Shown one piece after another: positions 39,581 through 48,789 of a stretch of DNA of 64,000 bases (positions within the stretch are counted from its first letter, which is position 1; every line of letters starts with the position of its first letter). The DNA comes from Notoacmeibacter sp. MSK16QG-6 (GTDB taxonomy: Bacteria > Pseudomonadota > Alphaproteobacteria > Rhizobiales > Rhizobiaceae): contig NZ_JAMYXM010000001.1 of NCBI RefSeq assembly GCF_024158145.1, positions 124,001-188,000 on the forward strand. The letters are read 5' to 3'. The notes beneath the pieces are model-generated. The model was not told the DNA's origin, did not search any database, and was given only the letters and a program-made list of their open reading frames with translations. Made by a program: the position numbers and the translations under genes.

Positions 39581-39735
39581 ATCGATCCGTTTCCTTGCCC
39601 AGCCGAAACGCCAGGCTCTTCCGGTTTTTCCGAGCAGCGGAGACACCCGGCAAAAAGCGTGGCCGGTATCGCCATGCGCGCGCCGATGGTCAAGCCATCG
39701 GACGGCATTCCAACGGCGTTTCGGTCCGCTTTCAT
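39577..39735 (-). CDS. 52-codon ORF coupled between nuoF and nuoG
   Basis: The 154-nt gap between nuoF and nuoG is filled exactly by one frame: its ATG shares the A of the nuoF stop (TGATG) and its TGA overlaps the nuoG ATG (ATGA). The 52 residues begin [20 protein letters not shown], include a lipobox-like [10 protein letters not shown] and end polar ([17 protein letters not shown]). From memory, Sinorhizobium has an uncharacterised gene at the same place (between nuoF1 and nuoG1). No family recognised. The exact junctions are the main support; composition alone would not convince. Confidence 0.5.
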   Translation of the reverse strand: MKADRNAVGMPSDGLTIGARMAIPATLFAGCLRCSEKPEEPGVSAGQGNGSI

Positions 39736-41048
39736 CATTCAGCCGCCACCAGAGCGGGCCGGTCCGCATCTGCGTTGCGGGTAAACTCGTCAATGCGCCG
39801 CTCGATCTCCGGGCGGAAATGGCGAACCAGACCCTGAATCGGCCAGGCCGCGGCATCGCCAAGCGCGCAAATCGTGTGGCCCTCGACCTGTTTGGTCACT
39901 TCCAGCAGCATATCGATTTCACGCTTCTGTGCATTGCCGACGACGAGACGCTCCATCACGCGCCACATCCAACCTGTGCCCTCACGGCAAGGCGTGCACT
40001 GGCCGCAGCTCTCGTGCTTGTAGAAATAGGACAGGCGAGCGATGGCTTTGACGATGTCGGTCGACTTATCCATCACGATGACAGCCGCGGTGCCAAGACC
40101 GCTCTTCAGTTCCTTAAGCCCGTCGAAGTCCATCGGCGCGTCGATGATCTCCTCGGCGGGCACAAGCGGCACGGACGAGCCGCCGGGAATGACCGCCAGC
40201 AGATTTTCCCAGCCGCCGCGAATGCCGCCGCAATGCTTGTCGATCAATTCCTTGAAGGGCAGGCTCATGGCCTCTTCGAACGTGGCAGGCTGATTGACGT
40301 GGCCCGATACGCAGAAGAGCTTCGTTCCGGCGTTGCCTTCACGGCCGAAGCCAGCAAACCAAGATCCGCCCCGGCGCAGAATGGTCGGCGCTACAGCAAT
40401 CGATTCGACATTGTTGACCGTGGTCGGGCAGCCATAGAGGCCGACATTGGCAGGAAATGGCGGCTTCAGTCGCGGCTGGCCCTTCTTGCCTTCGAGGCTC
40501 TCCAGCAGCGCCGTTTCCTCACCGCAGATATAAGCACCTGCGCCATGGTGGAGGAAAACGTCGAAGTCGTAGCCGTGAACATTGTTCACGCCCAGAAGCC
40601 CCGCGTCGTAGCACTCATCGATCGCCGCCTGTAGCGCTTCGCGCTCGCGCATGTACTCACCGCGAATATAGATATAGGCGGCATGTGCGCCCATCGCGAA
40701 ACCGGCAACAACGCAACCCTCGATCAGCGTATGCGGATCGTGGCGCATGATCTCACGGTCCTTGCAGGTGCCAGGCTCCGATTCGTCGGCGTTGACGACG
40801 AGATAATGCGGGCGCTCACCAACTTCCTTCGGCATGAACGACCATTTCAGGCCAGTCGGAAAGCCTGCACCGCCGCGACCGCGAAGACCGGACGCTTTCA
40901 TCTCGGCGATAATCCAGTCCCGGCCCTTCTCCAGGAGACCTTTTGTGCCGTCCCAGTGCCCGCGCTTCATGGCCCCGGCCAAGCTCTTGTCGAACTGGCC
41001 GTATATATTGGTGAAGATGCGATCCTTATCCGTCAGCATGATCGTCAC
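39735..41048 (-). CDS. nuoF: NADH-quinone oxidoreductase subunit F
   Basis: 437 residues: the NADH- and FMN-binding subunit. NADH/FMN site [17 protein letters not shown] and [19 protein letters not shown] loop [17 protein letters not shown]; the N3 4Fe-4S ligands CGQCTPC and, further on, [14 protein letters not shown] start three codons in (MLTDKDRIF) is equally possible. 3 nt after nuoE. Confidence 0.96.
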   Translation of the reverse strand: MTIMLTDKDRIFTNIYGQFDKSLAGAMKRGHWDGTKGLLEKGRDWIIAEMKASGLRGRGGAGFPTGLKWSFMPKEVGERPHYLVVNADESEPGTCKDREIMRHDPHTLIEGCVVAGFAMGAHAAYIYIRGEYMREREALQAAIDECYDAGLLGVNNVHGYDFDVFLHHGAGAYICGEETALLESLEGKKGQPRLKPPFPANVGLYGCPTTVNNVESIAVAPTILRRGGSWFAGFGREGNAGTKLFCVSGHVNQPATFEEAMSLPFKELIDKHCGGIRGGWENLLAVIPGGSSVPLVPAEEIIDAPMDFDGLKELKSGLGTAAVIVMDKSTDIVKAIARLSYFYKHESCGQCTPCREGTGWMWRVMERLVVGNAQKREIDMLLEVTKQVEGHTICALGDAAAWPIQGLVRHFRPEIERRIDEFTRNADADRPALVAAE

Positions 41049-41051
41049 TCC

Positions 41052-42545
41052 CTAGCGCGGCTTCTTGCCGAAGCGGCGCTCATATTCATCCGACCCACCG
41101 GCGGCGAGCGCATCGGCCTGCTCGATCCAGCGCTCCCGTGCGATCCGCCCACGGAACGAGAGCTGACGGTCGACATAAGCGGCATTATCGGGCGTCCATC
41201 CCGCAATTTGCGAGAATTTATAGACACCCAAATCGTTGAGCTTGCCATGAATTTTCGGTCCGATACCGGAAATCAATCCGAGATCGTCCGCATCATCCGG
41301 GCGCGTTTCATGAAGTTCGGGCTTGGCCTCACCCTCGACACTCGATGTTGGCTCATCGGTCTCGCTGCCTTCCGCGACGGAGAGAGAAGGGCTGCTATCG
41401 CTCTTGTCGCCACCCGCAGCCTGCTGGGCGGGATCGCGATGGCCCGGTCCCTCGGCATCGGCAGGTCCCTCTATCGACTGATCCGCTTCCGGTGCGTCGC
41501 CCTCAGGTTTTGCCGCTTTCGTCATCTCGGCGCGCTCAGCGTCGGTCGGTTTGTCGCCCCCAGCGGGTTCGGCAGGCTGCTCCGGCATTTTCTCGGCCAT
41601 CGCGGCCGCCTTACCTGTTCCGGCCCCGACATCTGATGACGATGGCGCCTGATCGGAAGACTCACGCGCGAGATCCGGGTTTTCGAGACGCTCGTCAGTC
41701 GCGATTTTCGCTTCACCTGTCGTTGCAACAGGTTCGCCCGATGCCGTCAGCCCGTAGCCTGGCTCGACCGAGGGCTGATTGGCCGCGACCGGCCTCGCCG
41801 TGCTATCCGCCTCAATCATGCGCGCGAGCGCAGCCACCGTGTCGGCAGCCGTCTCGACTTCAGCTTTGCGGCGTGATGCTGACTGGTCGCCATGGCCGCT
41901 TTGCGGCTTAGCATCCGGCTTGAGCGTGATGGCATCTTCGTCTGTGAGCGACGTCGCCCCTTCGATTGCCATGGAGAAGATGCGGCCGTTCTGCGGGCCG
42001 GTCGGTACATCCGCCCCCTGACCGGCCTCGAATGCCTTGATGATCTCGTCGAGCTTTTCGACGGTCAGATCCTCATAAGCGTCTTTGCCGATGATCACCA
42101 TCGGCGCGTTTACGCAGGCACCCTGGCATTCGACCTCTTCCCAGGACAGCGTGCCGTCAGCATTGGGATGCAGCGGATCTGGATGGATATGGGTCTTGCA
42201 ATGCTCGATCAGTTCACCGGCGCCGCGTAGCCAGCACGGCGTGGTGCCGCAAACCTGGATATGGGCCTTCGTGCCCACCGGCGCGAGCATGAACTGGGTG
42301 TAGAACGTCGCCACCTCCAGCACGCGGATCAGGGGCATGCCCAGCATCTGCGCGACGGATTCCACCGCGGGCTTGGTGACCCAGCCTTCCTGCTCCTGAG
42401 CGAGCATCAGAAGCGGGATGACCGCCGACTGCTGGCGGCCTGCCGGATAGCGAAGGAGCCATTTATCGACTTCGGACTGACGCGCCGCATCGAACGAAAA
42501 AGCGGCAGGCTGCACATCATCGGTAGCGAGACGACGAACGGACAT
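41052..42545 (-). CDS. nuoE: NADH-quinone oxidoreductase subunit E with long C-terminal extension
   Basis: 497 residues, about three times the E. coli subunit. Residues 1-185 are the thioredoxin-like 2Fe-2S domain with Cys99, Cys104, Cys140 and Cys144 (VCGTTPC, VECQGAC). Residues about 190-415 are a low-complexity Ala/Glu/Pro/Ser linker. Residues about 418-497 are a helix-hairpin-helix-like domain (LGLISGIGPKIHGKLNDLGV, QIAGWTPDNAAYVDRQLSF, ending RFGKKPR). Such extensions occur in Hyphomicrobiales NuoE, but the linker here looks long. Role of the tail unknown. Confidence 0.94.
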   Translation of the reverse strand: MSVRRLATDDVQPAAFSFDAARQSEVDKWLLRYPAGRQQSAVIPLLMLAQEQEGWVTKPAVESVAQMLGMPLIRVLEVATFYTQFMLAPVGTKAHIQVCGTTPCWLRGAGELIEHCKTHIHPDPLHPNADGTLSWEEVECQGACVNAPMVIIGKDAYEDLTVEKLDEIIKAFEAGQGADVPTGPQNGRIFSMAIEGATSLTDEDAITLKPDAKPQSGHGDQSASRRKAEVETAADTVAALARMIEADSTARPVAANQPSVEPGYGLTASGEPVATTGEAKIATDERLENPDLARESSDQAPSSSDVGAGTGKAAAMAEKMPEQPAEPAGGDKPTDAERAEMTKAAKPEGDAPEADQSIEGPADAEGPGHRDPAQQAAGGDKSDSSPSLSVAEGSETDEPTSSVEGEAKPELHETRPDDADDLGLISGIGPKIHGKLNDLGVYKFSQIAGWTPDNAAYVDRQLSFRGRIARERWIEQADALAAGGSDEYERRFGKKPR

Positions 42546-42594
42546 TACTTCTCACCGGTCTTTCTTGTCTTGGCGATCGTGGACATACCGAACA

Positions 42595-43785
42595 TCAACG
42601 GTCCACCTCACCGAACACGATGTCGAGCGATCCGAGAATGGCGGACATATCCGCAAGCTGATGGCCCCGGCCTATGAAATCCATCGCCTGGAGATGTGCA
42701 AACCCGGGCGCGCGCAATTTGCAGCGATAGGGTTTGTTTGTGCCATCGGCGACGAGATAGACGCCGAACTCGCCTTTCGGCGCTTCCACGGCGGCATAAA
42801 CTTCGCCAGGCGGGACGTGATAGCCTTCGGTGTAAAGTTTGAAGTGGTGGATCAACGCTTCCATTGAGCGTTTCATCTCGCCGCGCTTCGGCGGCACGAT
42901 CTTGCCATCGGTGTTGGAGACCGGGCCAATCCTCTCCTTGCCGAGCAGCCGCTCGCAGCATTGCCGCATGATACGCACGCTTTGGCGCATCTCTTCCATG
43001 CGGATCAGATAGCGGTCGTAACAATCGCCATTCTTACCGATGGCGATATCGAACTCCATCTCCTCATAGCATTCGTAGGGCTGGCTCTTGCGCAAATCCC
43101 ATTTCGCGCCGGAACCGCGCACCATGACGCCGGAGAAGCCGAACGCCCATGCATCGTCCAGGTCGACGACGCCGATATCGACGTTGCGCTGCTTGAAGAT
43201 GCGGCTACCGGTCAGCAGGTCATCCAGATCCTGCACTGTCTGGAGAAAGGGATCGCACCAGGCGGCGATATCTTCGACCAGCTGATCGGGAATATCCTGA
43301 TGGACGCCGCCTGGCCGGAAATAGGCGGCGTGCATACGGGCGCCGGAAGCGCGCTCGTAAAAGACCATGAGCTTCTCACGCTCTTCGAAGCCCCACAGCG
43401 GCGGCGTCAGTGCGCCAACATCGAGCGCCTGAGTCGTGATGTTGAGAAGATGCGACAGGATACGGCCGATCTCGCAGTAGAGAACGCGGATCAACTGACC
43501 ACGCTTCGGCACCTCGATATCCAGCATCCGTTCGACCGCGAGCGCGAAGGCGTGCTCCTGGTTCATCGGTGCGACATAATCAAGACGGTCGAAATACGGC
43601 ACCGCCTGAAGGTACGTCTTGTGCTCGATCAGTTTTTCGGTGCCGCGATGCAGCAGCCCGATATGCGGGTCGACGCGCTCGACAACCTCTCCGTCCAATT
43701 CCAGAACCAACCGCAAAACACCATGCGCAGCAGGGTGTTGCGGGCCGAAGTTAATGTTAAAGTTTCGGACGTTGTGTTCAGTCAT
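42595..43785 (-). CDS. nuoD: NADH-quinone oxidoreductase subunit D
   Basis: 396 residues from ATG 43785 (a GTG precedes it). 49-kDa subunit forming the quinone-binding cavity with NuoB. Conserved [21 protein letters not shown] with the quinone-site His, [34 protein letters not shown], and C-terminal IIFGEVDR-like end (DIVFGEVDR). The start lies 8 nt inside the end of the four-helix-bundle gene. Confidence 0.97.
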   Translation of the reverse strand: MTEHNVRNFNINFGPQHPAAHGVLRLVLELDGEVVERVDPHIGLLHRGTEKLIEHKTYLQAVPYFDRLDYVAPMNQEHAFALAVERMLDIEVPKRGQLIRVLYCEIGRILSHLLNITTQALDVGALTPPLWGFEEREKLMVFYERASGARMHAAYFRPGGVHQDIPDQLVEDIAAWCDPFLQTVQDLDDLLTGSRIFKQRNVDIGVVDLDDAWAFGFSGVMVRGSGAKWDLRKSQPYECYEEMEFDIAIGKNGDCYDRYLIRMEEMRQSVRIMRQCCERLLGKERIGPVSNTDGKIVPPKRGEMKRSMEALIHHFKLYTEGYHVPPGEVYAAVEAPKGEFGVYLVADGTNKPYRCKLRAPGFAHLQAMDFIGRGHQLADMSAILGSLDIVFGEVDR

Positions 43786-44209
43786 CACGCGCCTCCGGCG
43801 CTGAGTCGCTCGTTATTCGTTGTCCGTCGTTCGTATTGCGGGATCGTTCTGCAACACGACGAATAAGACCCCCAAGCATTCTTCCAATGTCATCCGCACG
43901 ACAGAGAAGCTCATCTGCGACAGGCTTCTCAAGAAGATCGACACGTTTGGCAAGGAGGCAATGCGTTTCCAATTCTTTCAGCGAACCTTGGGACGTTCTC
44001 AAAAATTGCACGAAAACCCCGCTCGATTCCCGGCCGAACCCTTCGGCGATGTTGGCGGGAACCGATACGGCCGCCCGCCGCATCTGGCTGGTCATACCGA
44101 AGCGCTCTCCGTCCGGAAAATGCTCGGTTGCCTTGTAAACCGCCTCAGCCAAATCCATCGCCTTCTGCCAGACCCTCAAATCACGATAACTGCGTATGAC
44201 GTCGCTCAT
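43778..44209 (-). CDS. Four-helix-bundle protein (23S rRNA IVS / S23 family) inserted in the nuo operon
   Basis: 143 residues from the ATG giving [20 protein letters not shown]. The family signature is plain: [70 protein letters not shown]. These proteins form pentameric four-helix bundles, some encoded inside 23S intervening sequences; the function is unclear. It sits between nuoC (27-nt gap) and nuoD (8-nt overlap), and its polar tail ([12 protein letters not shown]) is encoded by a repeat that recurs inverted at the nuoC end. It is not a complex I subunit, so it looks like an insertion. Confidence 0.9.
   Translation of the reverse strand: MSDVIRSYRDLRVWQKAMDLAEAVYKATEHFPDGERFGMTSQMRRAAVSVPANIAEGFGRESSGVFVQFLRTSQGSLKELETHCLLAKRVDLLEKPVADELLCRADDIGRMLGGLIRRVAERSRNTNDGQRITSDSAPEARDD
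43808..43829. repeat. Imperfect inverted repeat, nuoD-side end of the four-helix-bundle cassette
   Basis: Read on the minus strand this 22-mer (CGACGGACAACGAATAACGA plus GC) matches plus-strand 44223-44244 at 16 of 22 positions, so the two form terminal inverted repeats around the four-helix-bundle gene. This copy encodes part of the variable C-terminal tail. Confidence 0.45.
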
Positions 44210-44222
44210 AGCGACCGACGAC

Positions 44223-44244
44223 CTACGGACCACAAACTACGAAC
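44223..44244. repeat. Imperfect inverted repeat, nuoC-side end of the four-helix-bundle cassette
   Basis: Begins CTACGGACCACAAACTACGA on the plus strand; partner of 43808-43829. It includes the nuoC stop codon and its last two codons (Ser-Ser), suggesting the cassette supplied the current end of nuoC. Confidence 0.45.
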
Positions 44245-44842
44245 TTGCCTTCTCGTCGCCGGGCAGTTCGTATTCCGTGCCTTCCCAGGGCGACAGGAAG
44301 TCGAACTGCCTGAATTCCTGACGCAGGCTGACCGGCTCATACACGACGCGCTTGACGGTATCGTCCCAGCGAACTTCGACGAAGCCCGTCAGCGGGAAAT
44401 CCTTCCGGAGCGGATGCCCCTCGAAGCCGTAATCGGTCAGAATACGGCGCAGGTCCGGATGACCGGTGAACAGAATACCGTAGAAATCGTAGGCTTCACG
44501 CTCAAACCAGTCCGCGCCCGGAAAGACATCGGTCGCACTCGGGATCGGCGTATCCTCATCCGTTTCGACCTTGACGCGGATACGCATATTCTGCCGCGGC
44601 GACAGCAGATGGTGGACCATATCGAAGCGCTTCTGGCGGGAAGGATAGTCCACGCCCGCGCCGTCGACATAATTGATGAACTGGCACTGGGTATCGGTCT
44701 TCAGGAAGTTCAGTACCTTGGTCAGCTTTTCGGGCGCGACAACGATGGTGAGTTCGCCATAGGCGACGTTCGACCGCTCGACAGCATCGCCCAGTTTCTC
44801 GGCCAGATAGTCGGCAAGGTCACGCATTGTTTCGTCAGTCAT
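44237..44842 (-). CDS. nuoC: NADH-quinone oxidoreductase subunit C
   Basis: 201 residues, the 30-kDa subunit. Marks: [39 protein letters not shown], and the signature [27 protein letters not shown]. Separate from nuoD, unlike the fused E. coli form. The last residues ASS and the stop lie inside the cassette repeat; the conserved core is intact. Confidence 0.97.
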   Translation of the reverse strand: MTDETMRDLADYLAEKLGDAVERSNVAYGELTIVVAPEKLTKVLNFLKTDTQCQFINYVDGAGVDYPSRQKRFDMVHHLLSPRQNMRIRVKVETDEDTPIPSATDVFPGADWFEREAYDFYGILFTGHPDLRRILTDYGFEGHPLRKDFPLTGFVEVRWDDTVKRVVYEPVSLRQEFRQFDFLSPWEGTEYELPGDEKASS

Positions 44843-44851
44843 AGCGTTTCC

Positions 44852-45454
44852 CTACCGCTCGATCGTGCCGGTGCGGCGAATTTTGCGCTGAAGAAGAAGA
44901 ACGCCATAGAGCAGCGCCTCGGCAGTGGGTGGACACCCCGGCACGTAAATGTCGACCGGAACCACGCGGTCGCATCCACGCACAACCGAATAGGAGTAGT
45001 GGTAATAGCCGCCGCCATTGGCGCATGAACCCATTGAGATCACGTAGCGTGGCTCCGGCATCTGGTCGTAGACCTTGCGCAGAGCCGGCGCCATCTTGTT
45101 GGTCAGCGTACCGGCCACGATCATAACGTCAGACTGGCGCGGGCTGGCGCGCGGCGCAAAACCGAAGCGCTCGCAATCATAACGCGGCATCGACATCTGC
45201 ATCATCTCGACAGCGCAGCAGGCCAGACCGAACGTCATCCACATGAGCGAACCCTGACGCGCCCACGTGATCAGCGCCTCGGAAGAGGTGACGACGAAGC
45301 CCTTGTCGTCCAACTCACCATGAACCTCACGGAACCACGGATCGTCGGCGCCGACAGGCTGGCCGGTGTTCGGGTCGATGATGCCTTTGGGGGATGGCGC
45401 GACGATGGTGCCGTCGCCGGCCGTCACGGCCTTGTCGGACGTTGTCAGTCCCAT
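44852..45454 (-). CDS. nuoB: NADH-quinone oxidoreductase subunit B
   Basis: 200 residues from the ATG giving [10 protein letters not shown], 10 nt inside the end of nuoA. Carries the N2 4Fe-4S cluster next to the quinone site: tandem Cys in [11 protein letters not shown], then [20 protein letters not shown] and [17 protein letters not shown]. The polar N-terminus (about 1-45) is longer than in E. coli. Confidence 0.97.
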   Translation of the reverse strand: MGLTTSDKAVTAGDGTIVAPSPKGIIDPNTGQPVGADDPWFREVHGELDDKGFVVTSSEALITWARQGSLMWMTFGLACCAVEMMQMSMPRYDCERFGFAPRASPRQSDVMIVAGTLTNKMAPALRKVYDQMPEPRYVISMGSCANGGGYYHYSYSVVRGCDRVVPVDIYVPGCPPTAEALLYGVLLLQRKIRRTGTIER

Positions 45455-45831
45455 TCCAGCGCCCCCTTCTTCCATTCATAGACGAAGCCGATGGTCAGAA
45501 CGGCAAGAAACACCATCATCGACCAGAAGCCAAACCAGCCAATGGCGCCGAACGAGACGGCCCACGGAAAGAGAAACGCCACTTCGAGATCGAAGATGAT
45601 GAAGAGGATAGCGACGAGGTAGAAGCGGACATCGAACTTCATGCGTGCATCGTCGAAGGCATTGAAGCCGCACTCATAGGCCGAGAGCTTCTCGGGATCG
45701 GGGTCTTTATAGGCGATGATGAAAGGCGCGATCATGAGCGCGAGGCCGATAGCGAGCGCGACACCCAGAAAGATCAGCACGGGAAGGTAGGAAGCGAGAA
45801 GTTGGTCCACGCTCGGCATCTCCTTTGCCAC
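45445..45831 (-). CDS. nuoA: NADH-quinone oxidoreductase subunit A
   Basis: Up to 128 residues, three membrane helices; conserved loop [23 protein letters not shown] with the ubiquinone-site Cys, and [16 protein letters not shown]. The start is uncertain: a GTG at 45831 ([10 protein letters not shown]) or ATG 45819 (MPSVDQ), where AAAGGAG directly abuts the ATG. First gene of the operon. Confidence 0.93.
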   Translation of the reverse strand: MAKEMPSVDQLLASYLPVLIFLGVALAIGLALMIAPFIIAYKDPDPEKLSAYECGFNAFDDARMKFDVRFYLVAILFIIFDLEVAFLFPWAVSFGAIGWFGFWSMMVFLAVLTIGFVYEWKKGALEWD

Positions 45832-45834
45832 CCA

Positions 45835-45849
45835 TCAAATCAGATTTGA
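45835..45849. promoter_or_regulatory. Perfect 7-bp palindrome upstream of nuoA
   Basis: TCAAATCAGATTTGA has two 7-bp arms around one base, ending 3 nt before the GTG start. It is not an FNR/FixK box (TTGAT-N4-ATCAA). It could be an operator or a leader hairpin affecting nuoA initiation. Confidence 0.35.
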
Positions 45850-45905
45850 GCGGAAAGCGGCAGGACGCCGGAACTCTCATCCGAGGTGGTTTTCGAAATG
45901 ACGCC

Positions 45906-45934
45906 GCACTAGCCCAGCCACACAGCGAGCGCAA
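45906..45934 (-). promoter_or_regulatory. Candidate nuo operon promoter
   Basis: On the minus strand TTGCGC (45929-45934), 17-nt spacer, TAGTGC (45906-45911), about 75 bp upstream of nuoA. The -35 resembles rhizobial CTTG-type elements; the -10 is poor. The 45850-46049 gap holds nothing else I can name. Confidence 0.3.
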
Positions 45935-46049
45935 GGGTAACACTGGCCTAATGAAGCCAGACCACCAGAGAATAAAACATGATTTTTATAGTCATATTAT
46001 TTCCTACCACGTGAGTGCAAGTCTTTTAATCATCTGCCGTGTGGAAATC

Positions 46050-46071
46050 ACCTAACCAGAAATGGTCAGGT
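46050..46071 (-). terminator. Hairpin at the end of the ABC permease gene
   Basis: Nine base pairs with one G-U (minus strand ACCTGACCA / TGGTTAGGT, 4-nt loop TTTC), spanning the permease stop codon and followed by GATTTCC. Only a weak T-run, so termination is plausible rather than certain. Confidence 0.45.
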
Positions 46072-46827
46072 CGTGCGGTCCGCCCATCCGGCGAAAATGC
46101 GTTCCAGCCAGACAACGGCGTAGTAAAGAAGGATACCGAGCACCGCGAGTGCGATCAGCACAGCGAACATCAGCGGGTAATTCGAGTTGGTTTGACCCGA
46201 CAAAAAGAGTGCACCCAGTCCGCGGCCGTGCGGCGAGATGATCTCGACAAGGTTTGTGCCGATAAAGGCCAGCGTCGCCGACACCTTCAAAGCGCCGAAG
46301 AACTCGGGCAGGGTTTTCGGCAATGCGATCTTGCGAAAGATCGTGAAGCGCGAGGCGCCCAGCGAGCGCAAAATGTCGCGATATTCGGGCTCCAGAGTTG
46401 CCAATCCGATCGCCACCGAGACCGCTATCGGGAAAAACGAAATCAGGAACGCCATCATCACCGTGTTGAAGTTGTGCTGGCCGATAAAAAGCAGAGCCAG
46501 CACTGGCACTAGCGTGGCTTTCGGAACGGCGTTGAAACCCACCAGCAGCGGATAGAGAGCGTCATTGGCGATACGAGAAAAACCCATGATCATGCCGAGC
46601 AGCACGCCGGCGACAACGGCAATCAGCAGGCCGGCCACTGTGCGCCAAAGCGTTTCCCAGGCACCGGAAAGAAAAAGCTTCCAGAACCGGATATAAGCTT
46701 CAGGCAAATCCGACGGCGACGCCATAACGTAATTCGGCCATCCATTCACCCAAACCAAAAGCTCCCAGAGAATCAGAAAAACAACGATTGCAGCGATCGG
46801 CACCGCGATTTTTCGGAAGAGCTCCAT
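46066..46827 (-). CDS. ABC transporter permease (NitT/TauT, ThiX-like)
   Basis: 253 residues, six membrane helices. The BPD-transporter coupling motif is in YRDILRSLGASRFTIFRKIALPKTLPEFFGALK (EAA loop). WRTVAGLLIAVVAGVLLGMIMG and FLISFFPIAVSVAIGL are typical of SsuC/ThiX-type permeases. Pairs with the ATPase (stop/start touch) and with the NMT1/THI5-like binding protein upstream. Substrate unproven. Confidence 0.9.
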   Translation of the reverse strand: MELFRKIAVPIAAIVVFLILWELLVWVNGWPNYVMASPSDLPEAYIRFWKLFLSGAWETLWRTVAGLLIAVVAGVLLGMIMGFSRIANDALYPLLVGFNAVPKATLVPVLALLFIGQHNFNTVMMAFLISFFPIAVSVAIGLATLEPEYRDILRSLGASRFTIFRKIALPKTLPEFFGALKVSATLAFIGTNLVEIISPHGRGLGALFLSGQTNSNYPLMFAVLIALAVLGILLYYAVVWLERIFAGWADRTT

Positions 46828-47615
46828 CAGTGGCGATCTCCGCCACGGCCCTGTGCGATCCTTATCTGGTCGCGCAGCGTCTGCAGCATGTCACCGACAT
46901 GCGGCTCATAGAGAATGTCTAGCGGCCGGTCTTCGGAAAGGCCAATGTCCATCACATATTGAGTCTTCGCGGGTCGATCCGAAAGAACGATGACCTGATC
47001 GCCGAGATAGACGCTCTCGCGCAGATCATGTGTGATTAACACCGCCGTGAACGGTTCCGCCGACCGGAGGTTGCGCATGGTCTGCCAAAGATCTTCGCGC
47101 GTGAAATTGTCCAGCGCGCCGAACGGCTCATCCATTATGAGCACATCTGGCTTATGGACGATTGCGCGACAGAGGGAGGCCCGTTGCCGCATGCCGCCGG
47201 AAAGCTCGGACGGCCGCTTACCTTCGAAACCCGAGAGACCGACCATAGCAAGAAGTTCTTCGGCGCGAGCGACACGCTGTTTTCGCGGCATTTTGGTCGC
47301 TACGATTTCGAGCGGCAGAATCACATTGTCGAGAATGGTGCGCCATTCCAGCAGAACCGGATTCTGAAACGCCATTCCGACCGTCCTGCGAGGGCTCACC
47401 ACCCGCTCTCCGTGAAGCCAGACCTCTCCGGCATCCGGCCGCATGAGACCCGCAATCAACCTCGTCAGAGTCGATTTTCCGCATCCGGAAGGGCCGACCA
47501 CTGCGCAGAATTCTCCTTCCGGCACCGATAGATTGAGGCCGCCGAGAACCGGCAGCGGCCCCGACCTGGTCTTATAGGCATGATGAACATCTTTGATTTC
47601 GATGAGATCGGTCAT
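46827..47615 (-). CDS. ABC transporter ATP-binding protein (NitT/TauT, ThiZ-like)
   Basis: 262 residues. Walker [17 protein letters not shown]-loop [21 protein letters not shown], signature [15 protein letters not shown], Walker [13 protein letters not shown], switch [23 protein letters not shown]. The last features place it with SsuB/TauB/ThiZ-like ATPases. Shares one base with the permease gene. Confidence 0.92.
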   Translation of the reverse strand: MTDLIEIKDVHHAYKTRSGPLPVLGGLNLSVPEGEFCAVVGPSGCGKSTLTRLIAGLMRPDAGEVWLHGERVVSPRRTVGMAFQNPVLLEWRTILDNVILPLEIVATKMPRKQRVARAEELLAMVGLSGFEGKRPSELSGGMRQRASLCRAIVHKPDVLIMDEPFGALDNFTREDLWQTMRNLRSAEPFTAVLITHDLRESVYLGDQVIVLSDRPAKTQYVMDIGLSEDRPLDILYEPHVGDMLQTLRDQIRIAQGRGGDRH

Positions 47616-47683
47616 CGGTGATCCAAAAGCACCGAGCCGGCCATCGCTGACCAGACTCGGATAAAAGCGGACGTTCGCTCGCT

Positions 47684-48706
47684 CTACTGAAGCTTCGCCG
47701 ACTCGCCTGACGGCAGATATCGGCCATCCCAGAAGGTCGCCATGTCCGGCGTCGTCTGAAATTCATAGACCGTCTTCGTCTGCTCGATTGCGTCTTCGAA
47801 CCGGTCCGCATCGACATCGCCGAAACCGTTTTGCTTTACCCAGTCGGTCAGCACATTCGCATCGATGGCCATTTGCAGTCGATCCGTTTCGAGATCCTTG
47901 TCGGCCGCCGGATTACGCTCCAGTAGGGAGTCGATAGCTTCGGACGGATTTTCGATGGCGGTTTTCCATCCCTTTGCCACGGCTTCCAAGAATCCTTTGA
48001 CGACATCCGGGTTCGCTTCAGCGAATTCGGTGTTCACAATGATCGCGTTGCCGTACAGCTTCACGCCATAATCGGACATCAGCAGTACCGATAGATCGTC
48101 TTCCGGCACACCAAGGCGGATCAGGTTGAGCGTAGAGGAAAAGGAGAAGCCGGTGACGGCCGCAACATTGCCTTCGGCCAGCATCGGCTCGCGAGTCGGA
48201 AAGCCGACCGGCTCGACCGTGATTGCGTCCATATCGAGATCGTTTTCTGCCGCGAAAATCGGAAATTGCGCCCAGGCGCCATCGGGTGGCGGGGCGCCCA
48301 GCACCTTGCCTTGAAGGTCCTTGGGAGCTTCTACACCCAGCGATTTGCGGCCGACGACGGAGAAAGGCGGCTTGTCGTACACCATCATGACCGCCTTGAC
48401 GGGCGCGCCAGGATTTTGGTCCAAAAACCGCATGACCGAGTTGATGTCTGCAAAACCGAGTGGAAACGCGCCGGTCGCCACTTTCGGAATAGCGTCCAAT
48501 GAGCCCTTACCTTCAGCGATTTCGACGGTCAGGCCCTTCTCTTCGAAATAGCCCTTGTCGATCGCCAGGAAGTAAGGAGCGGCCGGCCCCTCGAATTTCC
48601 AGTCGAGCGCGAATGGCACGGCCTGTTGCGCCCAGCTATTTGCGGCGGTCGCGACCATCATGGCTGCTGCTACGAAGATTTGTCTGATCAAATTGAACTC
48701 CGTCAT
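47684..48706 (-). CDS. ABC transporter substrate-binding protein (NMT1/THI5-like)
   Basis: 340 residues from the ATG giving MTEFNLIRQIFVAAAMMVATAANSWAQQ-type signal peptide, cut after AQ/WA; upstream residues in the frame are not signal-like. The mature start FALDWKFEGPAAPYFLAIDKGYF and GSLDAIPKVATGAFPLGFADINSVM match NMT1/THI5-like binding proteins of HMP/thiamine-precursor, riboflavin or related importers. No TPP riboswitch is visible upstream, so the substrate stays open. First of a three-gene importer operon. Confidence 0.87.
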   Translation of the reverse strand: MTEFNLIRQIFVAAAMMVATAANSWAQQAVPFALDWKFEGPAAPYFLAIDKGYFEEKGLTVEIAEGKGSLDAIPKVATGAFPLGFADINSVMRFLDQNPGAPVKAVMMVYDKPPFSVVGRKSLGVEAPKDLQGKVLGAPPPDGAWAQFPIFAAENDLDMDAITVEPVGFPTREPMLAEGNVAAVTGFSFSSTLNLIRLGVPEDDLSVLLMSDYGVKLYGNAIIVNTEFAEANPDVVKGFLEAVAKGWKTAIENPSEAIDSLLERNPAADKDLETDRLQMAIDANVLTDWVKQNGFGDVDADRFEDAIEQTKTVYEFQTTPDMATFWDGRYLPSGESAKLQ

Positions 48707-48789
48707 ATGGTGGGTTCGCATTGCGCCGAACCCGGCCTCTTCATGCGGCATCGAACCACATGGACGTTTTCTAATCAACCAAACAAAAT

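Noticed and set aside
48707-48789. Possible TPP riboswitch upstream of the thiamine-type binding protein
   Set aside because: None of the conserved TPP aptamer elements (CTGAGA, GCTGATGAG-like or ATAATGCCAGCGTAGGGA-like blocks) is present; the only structure is the terminator of the upstream gene.
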